The notes: generated by a model not told the origin, from the letters alone. Positions 20,087-31,430 are shown, numbered from the stretch's first letter. The stretch: DNA of 41,168 nucleotides from Terriglobales bacterium (GCA_021372245.1 JAJFUV010000081.1:1-41168), one strand, 5' to 3'. Program-made: numbers and translations.

Positions 20087-21094
20087 ATGCTTGGTAAGAT
20101 TTCGCTCGCTCTGGCAGCGGCCGTGGCCATGTACGCTCAGGCCGCGCAGGTCCCTTCGCTGCCGGAGCCGATCCGGGTCAACATCAGCGAGGTGATCGTG
20201 CCGGTCACGGTGACCGATATCAAGGGCCGCTTCGTGTCCAATCTCGAGCTCAAGGACTTCAAACTGTTCGACGAAGGCAAGCCGCAGACCATCCGGTATT
20301 TCAGCCACGAACAGAACCAGCCGGTGGTGGTGGGCTTCCTCGTGGACATGAGCAACGCCAACCGCCTGCACTGGAAGACGTACCAGGAAGCCGCCATCGA
20401 CCTGGTCACGCAACTGCTGCCGGGCGACAAGCGTTACAACGGCTACCTGGTCAGCTACAGCAATGAGGCTGAGTTGCAGATGGACACCACCTGGGACTCG
20501 GAAAAGATCATCGACAAGATCCGCGGGATGAAGCCGGGTGGAGGCGCCGCGCTCTACGACGCTATCTACCTGGCTTGCACGCGCCGGCTGCAAGTGAAGG
20601 GCGAGCCCCTCGAACCTCGGCGCGTGCTGGTGATCATCGGCGACGGGCACGACAACGCCAGCAAAAAGAGCATCGAAGAAGTGCTCGAAGTCGCCCAGCG
20701 CAAGATGGTGACCATTTTCGGGATCAGCACCAAGGCGTTCGGTTTCGCCGCCGAGGGCGAAGCGAACCTCGCCCGGGTCACCGGAGAGACGGGCGGCAGG
20801 GTGATGTATCCTCTCGAAGGCGTATATAAGGACGTGTCCGGCTACCTGTCCACGCCTTCCGACGAGGGTAACTACGCCTTGAAGGTGGGCACCGGCGGTT
20901 ACGCCGCAGCCATCGCCAGCGGCATGTTCCGCGCCATCGCGGACGTGGCCGGCGAAGTGACAACGCAGTACGTTTTGCGATATATTCCCACTGACACGGA
21001 CGTTCCGAAGACGTTCCGCAACATCCGGGTGGAAGTGAGCGTGCCGGGTGTTCAGGTGCGTGCCCGGAGAGGATATTTCCCGGACATTCCCTGA
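20087..21094 (+). CDS. Secreted VWFA-domain protein (Acidobacterial VWFA-related type)
   Basis: 335 residues with a signal peptide (MLGKISLALAAAVAMYAQA). Residues about 25-75 contain the segment typical of this family (VNISEVIVPVTVTDIKGRFV, LELKDFKLFDEGKPQTI). A von Willebrand A domain follows (VVVGFLVDMSNANR to about 280), with the metal-site motif DMSNA, where the usual fifth-position Ser is Ala, and RVLVIIGDGHDN. The C-terminus (VEVSVPGVQVRARRGYFP) is the usual end of the family. Such proteins are abundant and secreted in Acidobacteriota; their role is unknown. It is followed by the S24 fusion gene 49 bases downstream. Confidence 0.88.
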   Translation: MLGKISLALAAAVAMYAQAAQVPSLPEPIRVNISEVIVPVTVTDIKGRFVSNLELKDFKLFDEGKPQTIRYFSHEQNQPVVVGFLVDMSNANRLHWKTYQEAAIDLVTQLLPGDKRYNGYLVSYSNEAELQMDTTWDSEKIIDKIRGMKPGGGAALYDAIYLACTRRLQVKGEPLEPRRVLVIIGDGHDNASKKSIEEVLEVAQRKMVTIFGISTKAFGFAAEGEANLARVTGETGGRVMYPLEGVYKDVSGYLSTPSDEGNYALKVGTGGYAAAIASGMFRAIADVAGEVTTQYVLRYIPTDTDVPKTFRNIRVEVSVPGVQVRARRGYFPDIP

Positions 21095-21143
21095 GCGTGT
21101 GCCGCTGGCGGCCGATGAGAATAGAAGAGCGTTGCTCACATCC

Positions 21144-21995
21144 ATGACGTCGCCGTCCCTGGTTACGACGCAACGCGGGGTCTACTCGATCCTGCAGGCC
21201 GCACTACCCTCCCGCTCCGTCGCAAACATCGGCATCCTGCTCCTGGATCCGGCCCGCGACAAGCTGTACATGCGCCTGCGCACGGATCTGGACCAGTTGG
21301 CCGAACCGGAAGATGCCGAAGTGCTCACGCTGATCGAAGAGGACTTCGAGCAGAAGCTGGAGGAGATGGGCGGTGAGGTTTTCCTGCGCTTCCTGGAGGA
21401 TACGCTTTCGAACGTGCTGCGGTTGACCAACAGGCAGAACGTCATCGTAAGCGATTTTTCGCGCGACCTCGACAAGCTCTTCGCCAAACACGTGCAGGCA
21501 TCGAAAGTGGTGCCTTACGTCACGCATCTGCCGCTCTACACCTTGCGCGCCGCGGCGGGCCGGTTCAAGGAAGACATGGAGGTCGAGCCGGAAGGCTGGG
21601 TCCAGGGACCGGCCGGCCTGCGTCTGAGCCAGGATATGTTCGTGGCCCACATCTCCGGCCATTCCATGGAGCCCAAGATCCCGGACGGCAGCCTGTGCGT
21701 ATTCCGCGCCAACGTGGCCGGGACCCGGCAGGGCAAGCTGCTGCTTATCCAGAACCGGGGCACATCGACGGCTGGGGGCGAGTTCACCATCAAGCGCTAC
21801 CGCAGCGCAAAGGTGTCAACCGGCGACAGTTGGCAGCATGAGAAGATCCGGCTGGAACCGTTGAACCCCGAGTTCGAAGCCTGGGAACTCGAGCCTTCCC
21901 AGATGGACGAGGACGGTCCCTACCGCGCCATAGCCGAGTTCGTCTGCGTGCTCCAGCACGACGACGATCCGGAAGATGCGCCTTCAGCGGGATAG
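21144..21995 (+). CDS. DUF3037-like / S24 (LexA-type) peptidase fusion protein
   Basis: 283 residues from ATG 21144; GTG 21099 is an alternative start, and neither has a strong ribosome site. The N-terminal about 100 residues resemble DUF3037 ([19 protein letters not shown]), not a helix-turn-helix. The C-terminal half is a LexA/UmuD-type S24 domain: putative scissile Ala138-Gly139 in LRAAAGRF, Ser174 in [14 protein letters not shown] and Lys217 in GEFTIKRY. The Ala-to-Ser distance (36) is close to that of LexA (35). By family knowledge S24 proteases cut themselves, often under RecA stimulation; here cleavage would free the N-terminal domain. It overlaps acnA tail to tail by 12 bases. Target and trigger are unknown. 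Confidence 0.8.
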   Translation: MTSPSLVTTQRGVYSILQAALPSRSVANIGILLLDPARDKLYMRLRTDLDQLAEPEDAEVLTLIEEDFEQKLEEMGGEVFLRFLEDTLSNVLRLTNRQNVIVSDFSRDLDKLFAKHVQASKVVPYVTHLPLYTLRAAAGRFKEDMEVEPEGWVQGPAGLRLSQDMFVAHISGHSMEPKIPDGSLCVFRANVAGTRQGKLLLIQNRGTSTAGGEFTIKRYRSAKVSTGDSWQHEKIRLEPLNPEFEAWELEPSQMDEDGPYRAIAEFVCVLQHDDDPEDAPSAG

Positions 21996-24623
21996 CTGCC
22001 GCAGCACGAACGGCAGAATCCCTCCGTGGCGGAAGTAATCGGCCTCCGCCGGCGTATCTACGCGTACCACGACCTCGAACTTCTTCTCGCCGCCTGTTTC
22101 GTCTACCGCGCGTACGGTGGCACGCCGCGAACCCTCCACGGCCTCACGCACACCTTCCACGCGGAAGACTTCCCTGCCCGTCAAGCCCAGCGTTTCACGG
22201 TTTTCCCCGGCCGGAAATTGCAGCGGCAGCACGCCCATTCCCACCAGGTTGGAGCGGTGGATGCGCTCGAAGCTCTCGGCAATAACAGCCTCCACACCGA
22301 GCAGCCGCACCCCCTTCGCCGCCCAGTCGCGCGAGGAGCCCGATCCGTACTCTTTGCCGGCCAGGATGATTAAACCCGTACCTTCCTGCTGGTAGCGCAT
22401 GGCGGCATCGTAGATCGACATCTTCTCGCCGTCCGGCAGATGCGTGGTCCATCCGCCCTCGGTTCCGGGCGCCAACTGATTGCGCAGCCGGATGTTGGCC
22501 AACGTGCCGCGCGTCATCACTTCGTGGTTGCCGCGCCGCGAGCCGTAGCTATTGAAATCGCGCGGCTGGACGCCCTTCGAGATCAGGTACCGGCCGGCGG
22601 GGCTGTCAGGGGGAATCGAACCCGCAGGCGAGATGTGGTCCGTAGTAACCGAATTTCCCAGCATGGCCAGGACGCGCAGACCGTGAAGGTCCTTCACGCT
22701 GGTGGCCGGGTCCGCCATGTCGTCGAAATAGGGCGGACGCTTCACGTACGTGGAGGCGTCGTCCCAATCGTAGAGATCGCCCGCGGGCACGGGAATCGAG
22801 TTCCAGGCCGCATCGCCCTCGAATACCGCCGAGTAACGCTTCGCGAACTGGCCGGCCCGCACGGAACTCGCTAGCACCGCCTGCACTTCGTCGTTAGAAG
22901 GCCAGATGTCGCGCAGGTAAACCGGGGCACCGGACGGATCGTGGCCCAGCGGCTCCGTGGTCAGATCGATGTCCATGCGTCCGGCGATCGCGTAAGCCAC
23001 CACCAGCGGCGGCGAAGCCAGGTAGTTGGCCTTCACCAGCGGGTTCACTCTGCCCTCGAAATTGCGGTTGCCGCTGAGCACGGCTGCTACCAGGAGTTTC
23101 TCCTTCCGCACGGCCTCGGCGATCGATTCCGGCAGCGGGCCGCTGTTGCCGATGCAGGTCATGCATCCGTAGCCGGCCAGGTGAAACTTCAACTGCTCAA
23201 GCGCATTCATCAGCCCGGCGTCCCGGAGGTAGTCATAGACCACCTTGGAACCAGGCGAGAGCGACGTCTTCACCCATGGCTTGATTCCGAGGCCGCGCGC
23301 CACGGCCTTCTTCGCCACCAGGCCCGCAGCGAGCATCACGGACGGGTTCGACGTGTTGGTGCAACTGGTGATGGCCGCGATCACGACGGCGCCGTCCTTC
23401 ACGACATCGGTTCCGTGCGGCGGCGCGCCGAGTGTCTCCAGGAAGCTCCGCTTGACCTGTGGCAACTCGATGCGGTCCTGCGGGCGTTTGGGACCGGCGA
23501 GCGAGGGAACCACGGTTCCCAGATCCAGTTCGATGGTCTCCGAGTAAACCGGTTCGGGAGCGCCGGCCGTGCGGAACAGCCCTTGCGCCTTGGTGTAAGC
23601 TTCGACCAGCGCGACCAATTCCGGCGGGCGGTTGGTCATGCGCAGGTAGTCGAGCGTCGCCGCGTCCACCGGGAAGAAGCCGATGGTGGCACCGTACTCG
23701 GGCCCCATGTTGGCAATGGTGGCGCGGTCCGCCACGCTGAGCGCGTCCAGGCCCGGGCCGTAATACTCGACGAACTTGCCCACAACGCCGCGCTTGCGCA
23801 GCATTTGGACCACGGTGAGCACCAGGTCCGTAGCCGTGGCTCCTTCCGGGAGCCTGCCGAAGAGCTTGAAGCCCACCACCGGCGGCAGCAGCATGGAGAT
23901 CGGCTGCCCAAGCATGCACGCCTCGGCCTCGATGCCGCCCACGCCCCAGCCCACCACGCCCAGCCCGTTGATCATCGTGGTGTGCGAATCCGTGCCCACC
24001 ACGGTATCGGGATAGACCAGCGCTTTTCCATTGCCACTGGCCGAGTACACCACCGGCGCCAGGAACTCCAGGTTCACCTGGTGCACGATGCCGGTATCGG
24101 GCGGCACCACTCGGAAATTGCGGAATGCCGACTGGCCCCAGCGTAGAAACGCGTAACGCTCGCGGTTGCGTTGGAATTCGATGAGCGCGTTGGCGCTGAA
24201 TGCCTCCGGCGTGCCGAATTGATCGACCTGCACCGAATGGTCGATTACCAGGTCCGCCCTGAGCAGCGGGTTGGCGCGGGCGGGATCCGCGCCCATCTTC
24301 TTGAGCGCGTCGCGCATGGCGGCCAGGTCCACCACCGCCGGGACGCCTGTGAAGTCCTGCAGAAGCACGCGCGCCGGCATGAAGTTGATTTCCTTCTCCA
24401 CCGGCACACCGTCCCAACGCGCGACGAACTCGATGTCTGCGGCCGTCGTGGAGCGGCCGTCTTCATGACGCAGCAGGTTTTCCACCAGGACGCGGATCGA
24501 GTATGGCAGCCGCGCCAGGTTGCCGAATCCAGCCTTCTCCAGCGCCTGTAGGCTGAAATACTCGTGGCTTACGCCGCCCACCTCCAGTGTGGCCCGGGCG
24601 CCGAAGGAATTCTTCGAACTCAT
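21984..24623 (-). CDS. acnA: Aconitate hydratase A
   Basis: 879 residues, close to the length of E. coli AcnA. The 4Fe-4S ligands are visible as Cys in [13 protein letters not shown] (near residue 421) and the two Cys of [14 protein letters not shown] (near 487 and 490). The substrate-binding [20 protein letters not shown] and the swivel domain [20 protein letters not shown] and [12 protein letters not shown] are present. It interconverts citrate and isocitrate in the TCA cycle. The start ATG has a GGGGGAG site close upstream. The 33-bp inverted repeat lies between this start and the argS stop. Identification is certain. Confidence 0.97.
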   Translation of the reverse strand: MSSKNSFGARATLEVGGVSHEYFSLQALEKAGFGNLARLPYSIRVLVENLLRHEDGRSTTAADIEFVARWDGVPVEKEINFMPARVLLQDFTGVPAVVDLAAMRDALKKMGADPARANPLLRADLVIDHSVQVDQFGTPEAFSANALIEFQRNRERYAFLRWGQSAFRNFRVVPPDTGIVHQVNLEFLAPVVYSASGNGKALVYPDTVVGTDSHTTMINGLGVVGWGVGGIEAEACMLGQPISMLLPPVVGFKLFGRLPEGATATDLVLTVVQMLRKRGVVGKFVEYYGPGLDALSVADRATIANMGPEYGATIGFFPVDAATLDYLRMTNRPPELVALVEAYTKAQGLFRTAGAPEPVYSETIELDLGTVVPSLAGPKRPQDRIELPQVKRSFLETLGAPPHGTDVVKDGAVVIAAITSCTNTSNPSVMLAAGLVAKKAVARGLGIKPWVKTSLSPGSKVVYDYLRDAGLMNALEQLKFHLAGYGCMTCIGNSGPLPESIAEAVRKEKLLVAAVLSGNRNFEGRVNPLVKANYLASPPLVVAYAIAGRMDIDLTTEPLGHDPSGAPVYLRDIWPSNDEVQAVLASSVRAGQFAKRYSAVFEGDAAWNSIPVPAGDLYDWDDASTYVKRPPYFDDMADPATSVKDLHGLRVLAMLGNSVTTDHISPAGSIPPDSPAGRYLISKGVQPRDFNSYGSRRGNHEVMTRGTLANIRLRNQLAPGTEGGWTTHLPDGEKMSIYDAAMRYQQEGTGLIILAGKEYGSGSSRDWAAKGVRLLGVEAVIAESFERIHRSNLVGMGVLPLQFPAGENRETLGLTGREVFRVEGVREAVEGSRRATVRAVDETGGEKKFEVVVRVDTPAEADYFRHGGILPFVLRQLSR

Positions 24624-24637
24624 AGCTCCCCCTGAGT

Positions 24638-24724
24638 AATTCCGGGGACAGGCTACGTGATTCCGGAATTCTCCAATCCGACTCCTCCGGCAATTCCGGA
24701 ATCACGTAGCCTGTCCCCGGAATT
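24638..24724. repeat. 33-bp perfect inverted repeat, REPIN-like, between argS and acnA
   Basis: The left arm 24638-24670 and right arm 24692-24724 are exact reverse complements over 33 bases, around a 21-base spacer. Each arm contains GGGGACAGGCTACG and an internal ATTCCGGAAT palindrome. The repeat ends one base before the argS stop codon and begins 14 bases before the acnA start. It would fold into a very stable hairpin in either transcript. Two inverted REP units in this arrangement are known as REPINs and are moved by RAYT transposases; that assignment is by resemblance only, since no other copy or transposase lies in the window. Confidence 0.8.
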
Positions 24725-24725
24725 G

Positions 24726-26678
<1,953 letters not shown>

Positions 26679-26704
26679 TAAGAAAAGTATAGCAATCTGA
26701 GCAC

Positions 26705-27325
26705 TCAGGTCCTCCGTCGCGACACGCGCGCGCCGCCAACGGCACCGAGGGTTATGGCCAGTTGGCCCGCGTAATAGGTCGTCCAAATCAGGAAGGACGC
26801 GTAGGGGACCGGCATACGAAATTTACGGATGGCGAGGATCGAATCGGATATCAGAAACAGCACCGCACCCACGGCGACCCAGTACGTCGGGAAACGCGCC
26901 GCCAGCGCGCTCACCACCATCGCCGTGATGGCTACGAGGTAGCAGCCCACAGGTACGGCCAGCTTGCCCGCGGCCGGTATCAGCCATACGCCCAGGGCGG
27001 CGCTGTACAGGATCACGGCTACGGCCGGCACACCGAAGCGCGGCTTGCGCCATCGCCGCACGAATGTGAATGTGTAGACCAGGTGCGCCGCCAGAAAGGC
27101 GATCAGGCCCGCCAGGAACCATGTCTTTCCCAAACCGAGCAGTGCATCGCCCGCCGCCGACAGCACCAGCGCCACACCCAGGTCCACACGACGCTTTCGT
27201 AGCGCGTAAACCGCCAACAATGCGACCGGCAGCGTCTTCAGGACGACGATGCCGAGGGCCGCGTGCCACTCGGTCGCCGCGATATAAGCAAGGCTCGCCA
27301 GGATGGAGATGACAACGAGAACCAT
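26705..27325 (-). CDS. YhhN-family membrane protein (lysoplasmalogenase-like)
   Basis: 206 residues, almost entirely hydrophobic, with about seven or eight membrane segments. The conserved YhhN features are LVLSAAGDALLG and GAVLFLISDSILAIRKF. Eukaryotic homologues (TMEM86) hydrolyse the vinyl-ether bond of lysoplasmalogens; bacterial members are only partly characterised. The start ATG lies 16 bases after the FucI-like gene, and argS follows after 26 bases. Family assignment is good; the enzymatic role is inferred. Confidence 0.82.
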   Translation of the reverse strand: MVLVVISILASLAYIAATEWHAALGIVVLKTLPVALLAVYALRKRRVDLGVALVLSAAGDALLGLGKTWFLAGLIAFLAAHLVYTFTFVRRWRKPRFGVPAVAVILYSAALGVWLIPAAGKLAVPVGCYLVAITAMVVSALAARFPTYWVAVGAVLFLISDSILAIRKFRMPVPYASFLIWTTYYAGQLAITLGAVGGARVSRRRT

Positions 27326-27341
27326 GTGCGCGCGACCGTGT

Positions 27342-28742
27342 TCAGATCTCGCGCACCATCTGGAAGCCGGTGAGGCGGCTCAGGCGATCGACATTCTCAG
27401 TGTGATCGCCGTAAAACAGGACGCGATGCAGCCCGGCCGAGTACGCACGCAGGAATTTGCGGGCGTCGCTCACCCGGGTCCGGACCTTGGTGCGGCAGCC
27501 GCGCGGGCCGTCGGCGTTGCCGATGACCTCCGCGGTCGAGATCAGGAACTTGTCGGCCTTAGCGAAGCGGGCCACCGTCACCGTGCCACTCTCCGGCGCG
27601 AGCACCTGCATCGAGACACCCTTGTTATCCTCCAGGTGCGAGCGCACAACGTACGGCGAGGCAGGCCCCTCAATACCTGCCATCTTCGTCGCTGCGACGC
27701 AGTGGGCGTGGATCACTTCGTTGTGGCTGGTGTCGAAGACGGGATCGGTCACAAAACCCGGCATGTTCGAGAACGAAGTCACCAGAAGTTGCGTCATGGT
27801 CGAGGCCAGGTCGCACTCACACACGCCGTACAAACCGGCATCGTTCAGCTTGGAGAACGACACGCAAGGATAGGCGGGCAGTTCCCCCCGTGCGAAACCT
27901 CCCAGGCAGTCGATGGCGATGGCGTTGGCCTTCTCCTTCCGCATGAACTCGGACATTCCGTGATACAGCCTCATCGAATCGATGATCTCGTTCTCCGAAG
28001 GCTCCACCACGCGCAGGGCCGCTTTGGTGAACGCGGCGGCTTCCTTGCGCGCCTTCGCTACGTCCACACCATCGAACGCGGCTTTGAGGTCCGCATAGCT
28101 CGGATAGGCGAACGATGTGCCGAACTGCGTGGTGTAATCCTCACCGCGCCGCGCTCTCGTGGGAGGCGACACCAGCATCACCTTGCTGTTGCGCATGTAG
28201 TGTATGGTGCGGAACAAGGGCACGTACGCGTCCAGCTCGCCGAAGTCACTGCTGGCAATGACGTCGGCCTTGACGCCCTGCTTGGCGAAATCGGAGAACG
28301 TCGTCCAGGAGTGCCCCGCATAAGGCCGCGAGAACAGGAGCGTGGGGCGGCCCGTGCTCACAACCTTTTGCAGGATGGCTCCCAGCCCGCTGCTGAGGTT
28401 GAACGCCAGCACCACGTCGGCGTCCTTGGCCCCCCCGATCCACGCCGAGATGTCCGTGCCTTCACGCAGCAGATCGCCGCCGGTGTAGCGAAGCTTCCCC
28501 GGATGCCGTCGCGAAAGTTCCTCAAGCTGCGCGCGAATGTCGGACATCTCCTGGTTGGCGTCCACGTCGGGACGCGGCCAGCTGGGCTTCTGGCTGATGA
28601 GAAACACGGTCCGCACCAGGGCCGGCCCGGACCACGGGCCATCGTCGGAAGACGCCGAAGCCAAGTGCGTAAGGGCGAACATATTAGCCAGCGACGCCAT
28701 GCCAAACGAGCGCCGCGTCATGCATACGTCCATCGTCGTCAT
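27342..28742 (-). CDS. Tat-exported L-fucose/arabinose-isomerase-like protein
   Basis: 466 residues from ATG 28742, chosen because GGGGAGG lies five bases upstream; the frame is open upstream to 28973. The N-terminus has a twin-arginine leader (MTRRSFGMASLANMFALTHL ending LASA). The body resembles the L-fucose isomerase fold: a Rossmann-like N-terminal half and a C-terminal half with NAIAIDCLGGF, GLYGVCECDLAST and HNEVIHAHC, where Glu, Asp and His could be metal ligands. Isomerases of this fold act in the cytoplasm, so a Tat leader is unusual. It lies 50 bases after the sulfatase gene. Isomerase activity is unproven; it could be a related sugar-processing enzyme. Confidence 0.6.
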   Translation of the reverse strand: MTTMDVCMTRRSFGMASLANMFALTHLASASSDDGPWSGPALVRTVFLISQKPSWPRPDVDANQEMSDIRAQLEELSRRHPGKLRYTGGDLLREGTDISAWIGGAKDADVVLAFNLSSGLGAILQKVVSTGRPTLLFSRPYAGHSWTTFSDFAKQGVKADVIASSDFGELDAYVPLFRTIHYMRNSKVMLVSPPTRARRGEDYTTQFGTSFAYPSYADLKAAFDGVDVAKARKEAAAFTKAALRVVEPSENEIIDSMRLYHGMSEFMRKEKANAIAIDCLGGFARGELPAYPCVSFSKLNDAGLYGVCECDLASTMTQLLVTSFSNMPGFVTDPVFDTSHNEVIHAHCVAATKMAGIEGPASPYVVRSHLEDNKGVSMQVLAPESGTVTVARFAKADKFLISTAEVIGNADGPRGCRTKVRTRVSDARKFLRAYSAGLHRVLFYGDHTENVDRLSRLTGFQMVREI

Positions 28743-28792
28743 GTGAACCTCCCCAGAATAGAACCTTGCCATTATAGTGCGCCCGGCGCGAA

Positions 28793-30211
28793 TCACTGGG
28801 AGCGGCCGTCGCGGCGGTACTTTGTGAGTACTGCGGCCAGTTCCTTCGCTATGGATGGCTGCTCCTGAATCACATTGCGCGTCTCGGAAATATCTTCGTC
28901 CAGGTTGTAAAGCTCTCCGGGTCGCGCCAGGCCGGGCTTGTCCGGTGCGGCTTGTTCGGGAATGAGCTTCCACGGGCCCCTCCGGATGGCGAACACCCCA
29001 TTGCCCGAGTGATGCACGACGGCGCGCTGCGGGCGCCGTCCCGCGGGACGCCCGAGCAGATCGGGTAGGACGTCGAAGCTATCCTCGGCCGCATTGGGCG
29101 GCAGATCCGCGCCCACGATGGCGGCCGCGGTCCGCATCATGTCATTCAAGCAAATCAACTCCCGGCTGACGTCGCCGGGCCGGATTTGGCCGGGCCATCG
29201 GGCGATGAAGGGTACGCGGTGACCGCCTTCGTAAATATCCCCCTTGTAACCCCGAAGCTCGCCGCACGGCTTGTGGCCGGACGCGAGCAACTCCTTCAGC
29301 CCGGCATAGGCTGTGTGGCCGTTGTCGCCCGCGAAGATGACCAGCGTGTTCTGAGTGAGCTTGTGGCGGTCGAGCGCCGCCAGGACTTCGCCTACCGCCC
29401 AGTCGGTTTCGAGCATCAGGTCTGCCCACGCTCCGATTCCGCTCTTACCCTGAAACCGCACCGAAGGACGGATCGGCTCGTGGGGCGTGGTGAGCGGGAA
29501 GTACAGGAAGAACGGTTGCTTCGATTGTGCGCGAAGCCCGATGTGCTCCACCGCCTTCGTGGTGAGCGTGGCGAGCACCTCGTCGAACTTCCAGCCGGCC
29601 AGCATCGGGCCCGGTGCTCCATCAAGGTCCCGCGTCGTCTTCTGTTCCGACGGCAAGCCCAGCATGCGATGGTTTTCAATGAAGCAATACGGTGGATAAT
29701 TCGGAACGTCGACTCCGAAATAGTAGTCGAATCCGCACGACACGGGGCCGCCGGCGATTGCGAATCGAAAATCGATGTGGTCGTCCATCCTCGGCCAGTC
29801 CCAGCCCAGGTGCCACTTTCCGATGCAGGCTGTGTAGTACCCTTGCAGCCGCAGCATCTCCGGCAAGGTGAGCCGGCCCGCCTCGATCAATGGTGGATCA
29901 AAGGGCCGCAAGACGCCTCGATCCAGCCGCGTACGCCAGGCGTAGCGGCCGGTTAGCAGCCCATAGCGCGTCGGCGAGCAGACGGCCGAACCCGAGTGGG
30001 CGTCGGTGAAACGCACACCTTCGCTCGACAAACGGTCGATGTTCGCGGTGTCGATCTTGGAGCCTCTCTTGTAACAGCCCAGATCGCCGCAGCCGAGATC
30101 GTCAGCCAGAATGAAGACGATGTTCGGCGTTTGAGGTTGCGCGCGACGCGGCACCGGCTTGGCCGCAGCCGCCCCGATAGATGCGCCGAATTCCCGCCTG
30201 GTAATCGTCAT
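28793..30211 (-). CDS. Exported arylsulfatase-family sulfatase
   Basis: 472 residues with a Tat-type leader (TITRREFGASIGAAAA). Metal ligands Asp37-Asp38 lie in FILADDLGCGDLG. The modification motif C78-S-P-T-R82 (AVCSPTRYGLLTGR) marks a Cys-type sulfatase, whose Cys is converted to formylglycine. IFAGDNGHTAYAG supplies the other Asp/Asn ligands. Formylglycine sulfatases remove sulfate esters from glycans or small molecules; export suggests an extracytoplasmic substrate. Its neighbour downstream is the FucI-like gene. The substrate is not deducible. Confidence 0.9.
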   Translation of the reverse strand: MTITRREFGASIGAAAAKPVPRRAQPQTPNIVFILADDLGCGDLGCYKRGSKIDTANIDRLSSEGVRFTDAHSGSAVCSPTRYGLLTGRYAWRTRLDRGVLRPFDPPLIEAGRLTLPEMLRLQGYYTACIGKWHLGWDWPRMDDHIDFRFAIAGGPVSCGFDYYFGVDVPNYPPYCFIENHRMLGLPSEQKTTRDLDGAPGPMLAGWKFDEVLATLTTKAVEHIGLRAQSKQPFFLYFPLTTPHEPIRPSVRFQGKSGIGAWADLMLETDWAVGEVLAALDRHKLTQNTLVIFAGDNGHTAYAGLKELLASGHKPCGELRGYKGDIYEGGHRVPFIARWPGQIRPGDVSRELICLNDMMRTAAAIVGADLPPNAAEDSFDVLPDLLGRPAGRRPQRAVVHHSGNGVFAIRRGPWKLIPEQAAPDKPGLARPGELYNLDEDISETRNVIQEQPSIAKELAAVLTKYRRDGRSQ

Positions 30212-30212
30212 T

Positions 30213-30241
30213 CCAGCGAGTGTATATGACTGAATCGCTGG
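30213..30241. promoter_or_regulatory. Short inverted repeat just upstream of the sulfatase start
   Basis: CCAGCGA (30213-30219) and TCGCTGG (30235-30241) are exact reverse complements around a 15-base spacer that contains TATAT. The inner arm ends next to the sulfatase start codon (ATG 30211). It could be an operator or a hairpin near the ribosome site. Seven bases per arm is weak evidence. Confidence 0.3.
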
Positions 30242-30269
30242 GCGAAAGCCCCTCCGCCGGGAGCCTACC

Positions 30270-31430
30270 TTACAGCTTCGCCAGGCGCTCGGCCGCCGCC
30301 TGCAATGTTTCGATGCGCTTCGGGAAGCAGAAGCGGACGATGTGCGCGCCGTCGGCCGGGTCGGCGAAGAAGCTGGAACCAGGCACGGGCGCCACGCCGA
30401 CGCGCTCTATCATGTGCCGCGTGAAGGCGATGTCGTCGCCCAGGCCGAAATCCGAAATGTCGCACATGATGTAATAGGCGCCGCGGGGGCGGAAGCAGCG
30501 GAAGCCCGCCCGCTCCAGCGCTCCGAGCAGGATATCGCGCCGCACTGCGTAATCCCGCGACAAGTGTTCGTAATACTCCCGACCCGCCTTCAAGGCCGTG
30601 GCACCGGCGTATTGCAGCGGAGCCGCGGCGCCCACGGTGAGGAAATCGTGCACTTTGCGTATGGAACTGGTGATGTCCGGCGGCGCCAACACCCATCCCA
30701 CCCGCCAACCGGTCACCGAGAACGTCTTGCTCATGCTGTTCACCAGCACCGTCCGCTCGCGCATCCCCTCCAGGGTCGCGATGGGAATGTGCGCGGCGCC
30801 GTCGTACAGGATGTGTTCGTAGATCTCGTCGGTGACGGCCAGCACGTTGAACTCGCGGCACAACTCCGCGATCTGGCCCAGTTCCCCGGCGCTGAACACT
30901 TTGCCCGTCGGATTGTTCGGCGAATTCAGGATGATGGCTTTCGTGCGTGGAGAGAATGCGCGGCGCAGTTCGACGGGATCGAACGTCCAATCCGGCGCGC
31001 GCAATCGCACCACGCGGCTTTCCGCCCCGGCCAGCAGGGCGTCCGGACGGTAATTCTCGTAAAACGGTTCGAAGACGATGACCTCGTCGCCCGGGTCCGC
31101 CACCGCGAGCAGCGAGGCGATCATGCCTTCGGTGGCGCCGCAGCAGACCGTGATCTCGGCTTCAGGATCGTAGTCGAGCTTGTACCAGTCGCGGTACTTC
31201 CGCGCGATGGCTTGGCGCAGCGGCGGCGCGCCCCAAGTGATTGCGTATTGGTTCAGGTCCGCAGCGATAGCTTGCTGGGCGGCAGTCTTGATCTCATCCG
31301 GCGCGGCAAAATCGGGGAATCCCTGTGCCAGATTGATGGCCTTGTGTTGGAGGGCCAGCCGGGTCATCTCGCGAATGACAGATTCGGTGAAGTTCGCCGT
31401 CCGCCGGCTGCGGAATCTCGTCGTGTCCAT
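30270..31430 (-). CDS. Class I/II PLP-dependent aminotransferase (YbdL/kynurenine-type)
   Basis: 386 residues. The PLP lysine is Lys235 in NSMSKTFSVTGWRVGW. NSPNNPTGKVF and AVTDEIYEHILYDG carry the Asn, Asp and Tyr that hold the cofactor. The N-terminal INLAQGFPDFAAPDEIK matches the methionine/kynurenine aminotransferase subgroup (YbdL, KAT). It transfers amino groups between an amino acid and a 2-oxo acid in the cytoplasm; the exact substrate is not clear. It is the first gene of the minus-strand run and diverges from the GH95-like unit. Confidence 0.9.
   Translation of the reverse strand: MDTTRFRSRRTANFTESVIREMTRLALQHKAINLAQGFPDFAAPDEIKTAAQQAIAADLNQYAITWGAPPLRQAIARKYRDWYKLDYDPEAEITVCCGATEGMIASLLAVADPGDEVIVFEPFYENYRPDALLAGAESRVVRLRAPDWTFDPVELRRAFSPRTKAIILNSPNNPTGKVFSAGELGQIAELCREFNVLAVTDEIYEHILYDGAAHIPIATLEGMRERTVLVNSMSKTFSVTGWRVGWVLAPPDITSSIRKVHDFLTVGAAAPLQYAGATALKAGREYYEHLSRDYAVRRDILLGALERAGFRCFRPRGAYYIMCDISDFGLGDDIAFTRHMIERVGVAPVPGSSFFADPADGAHIVRFCFPKRIETLQAAAERLAKL

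Noticed and set aside
22603..22630. tRNA-like T-arm sequence (GGTTCGATTCCCCC on the minus strand)
   Set aside because: It is inside acnA and encodes the conserved Gly-Ser-Ile-Pro-Pro segment; no acceptor, D or anticodon arm is found around it.
22941..24146. 401-codon open frame on the plus strand
   Set aside because: It lies opposite acnA, whose active-site motifs are intact; the frame is His/Arg-rich and shadow-like.
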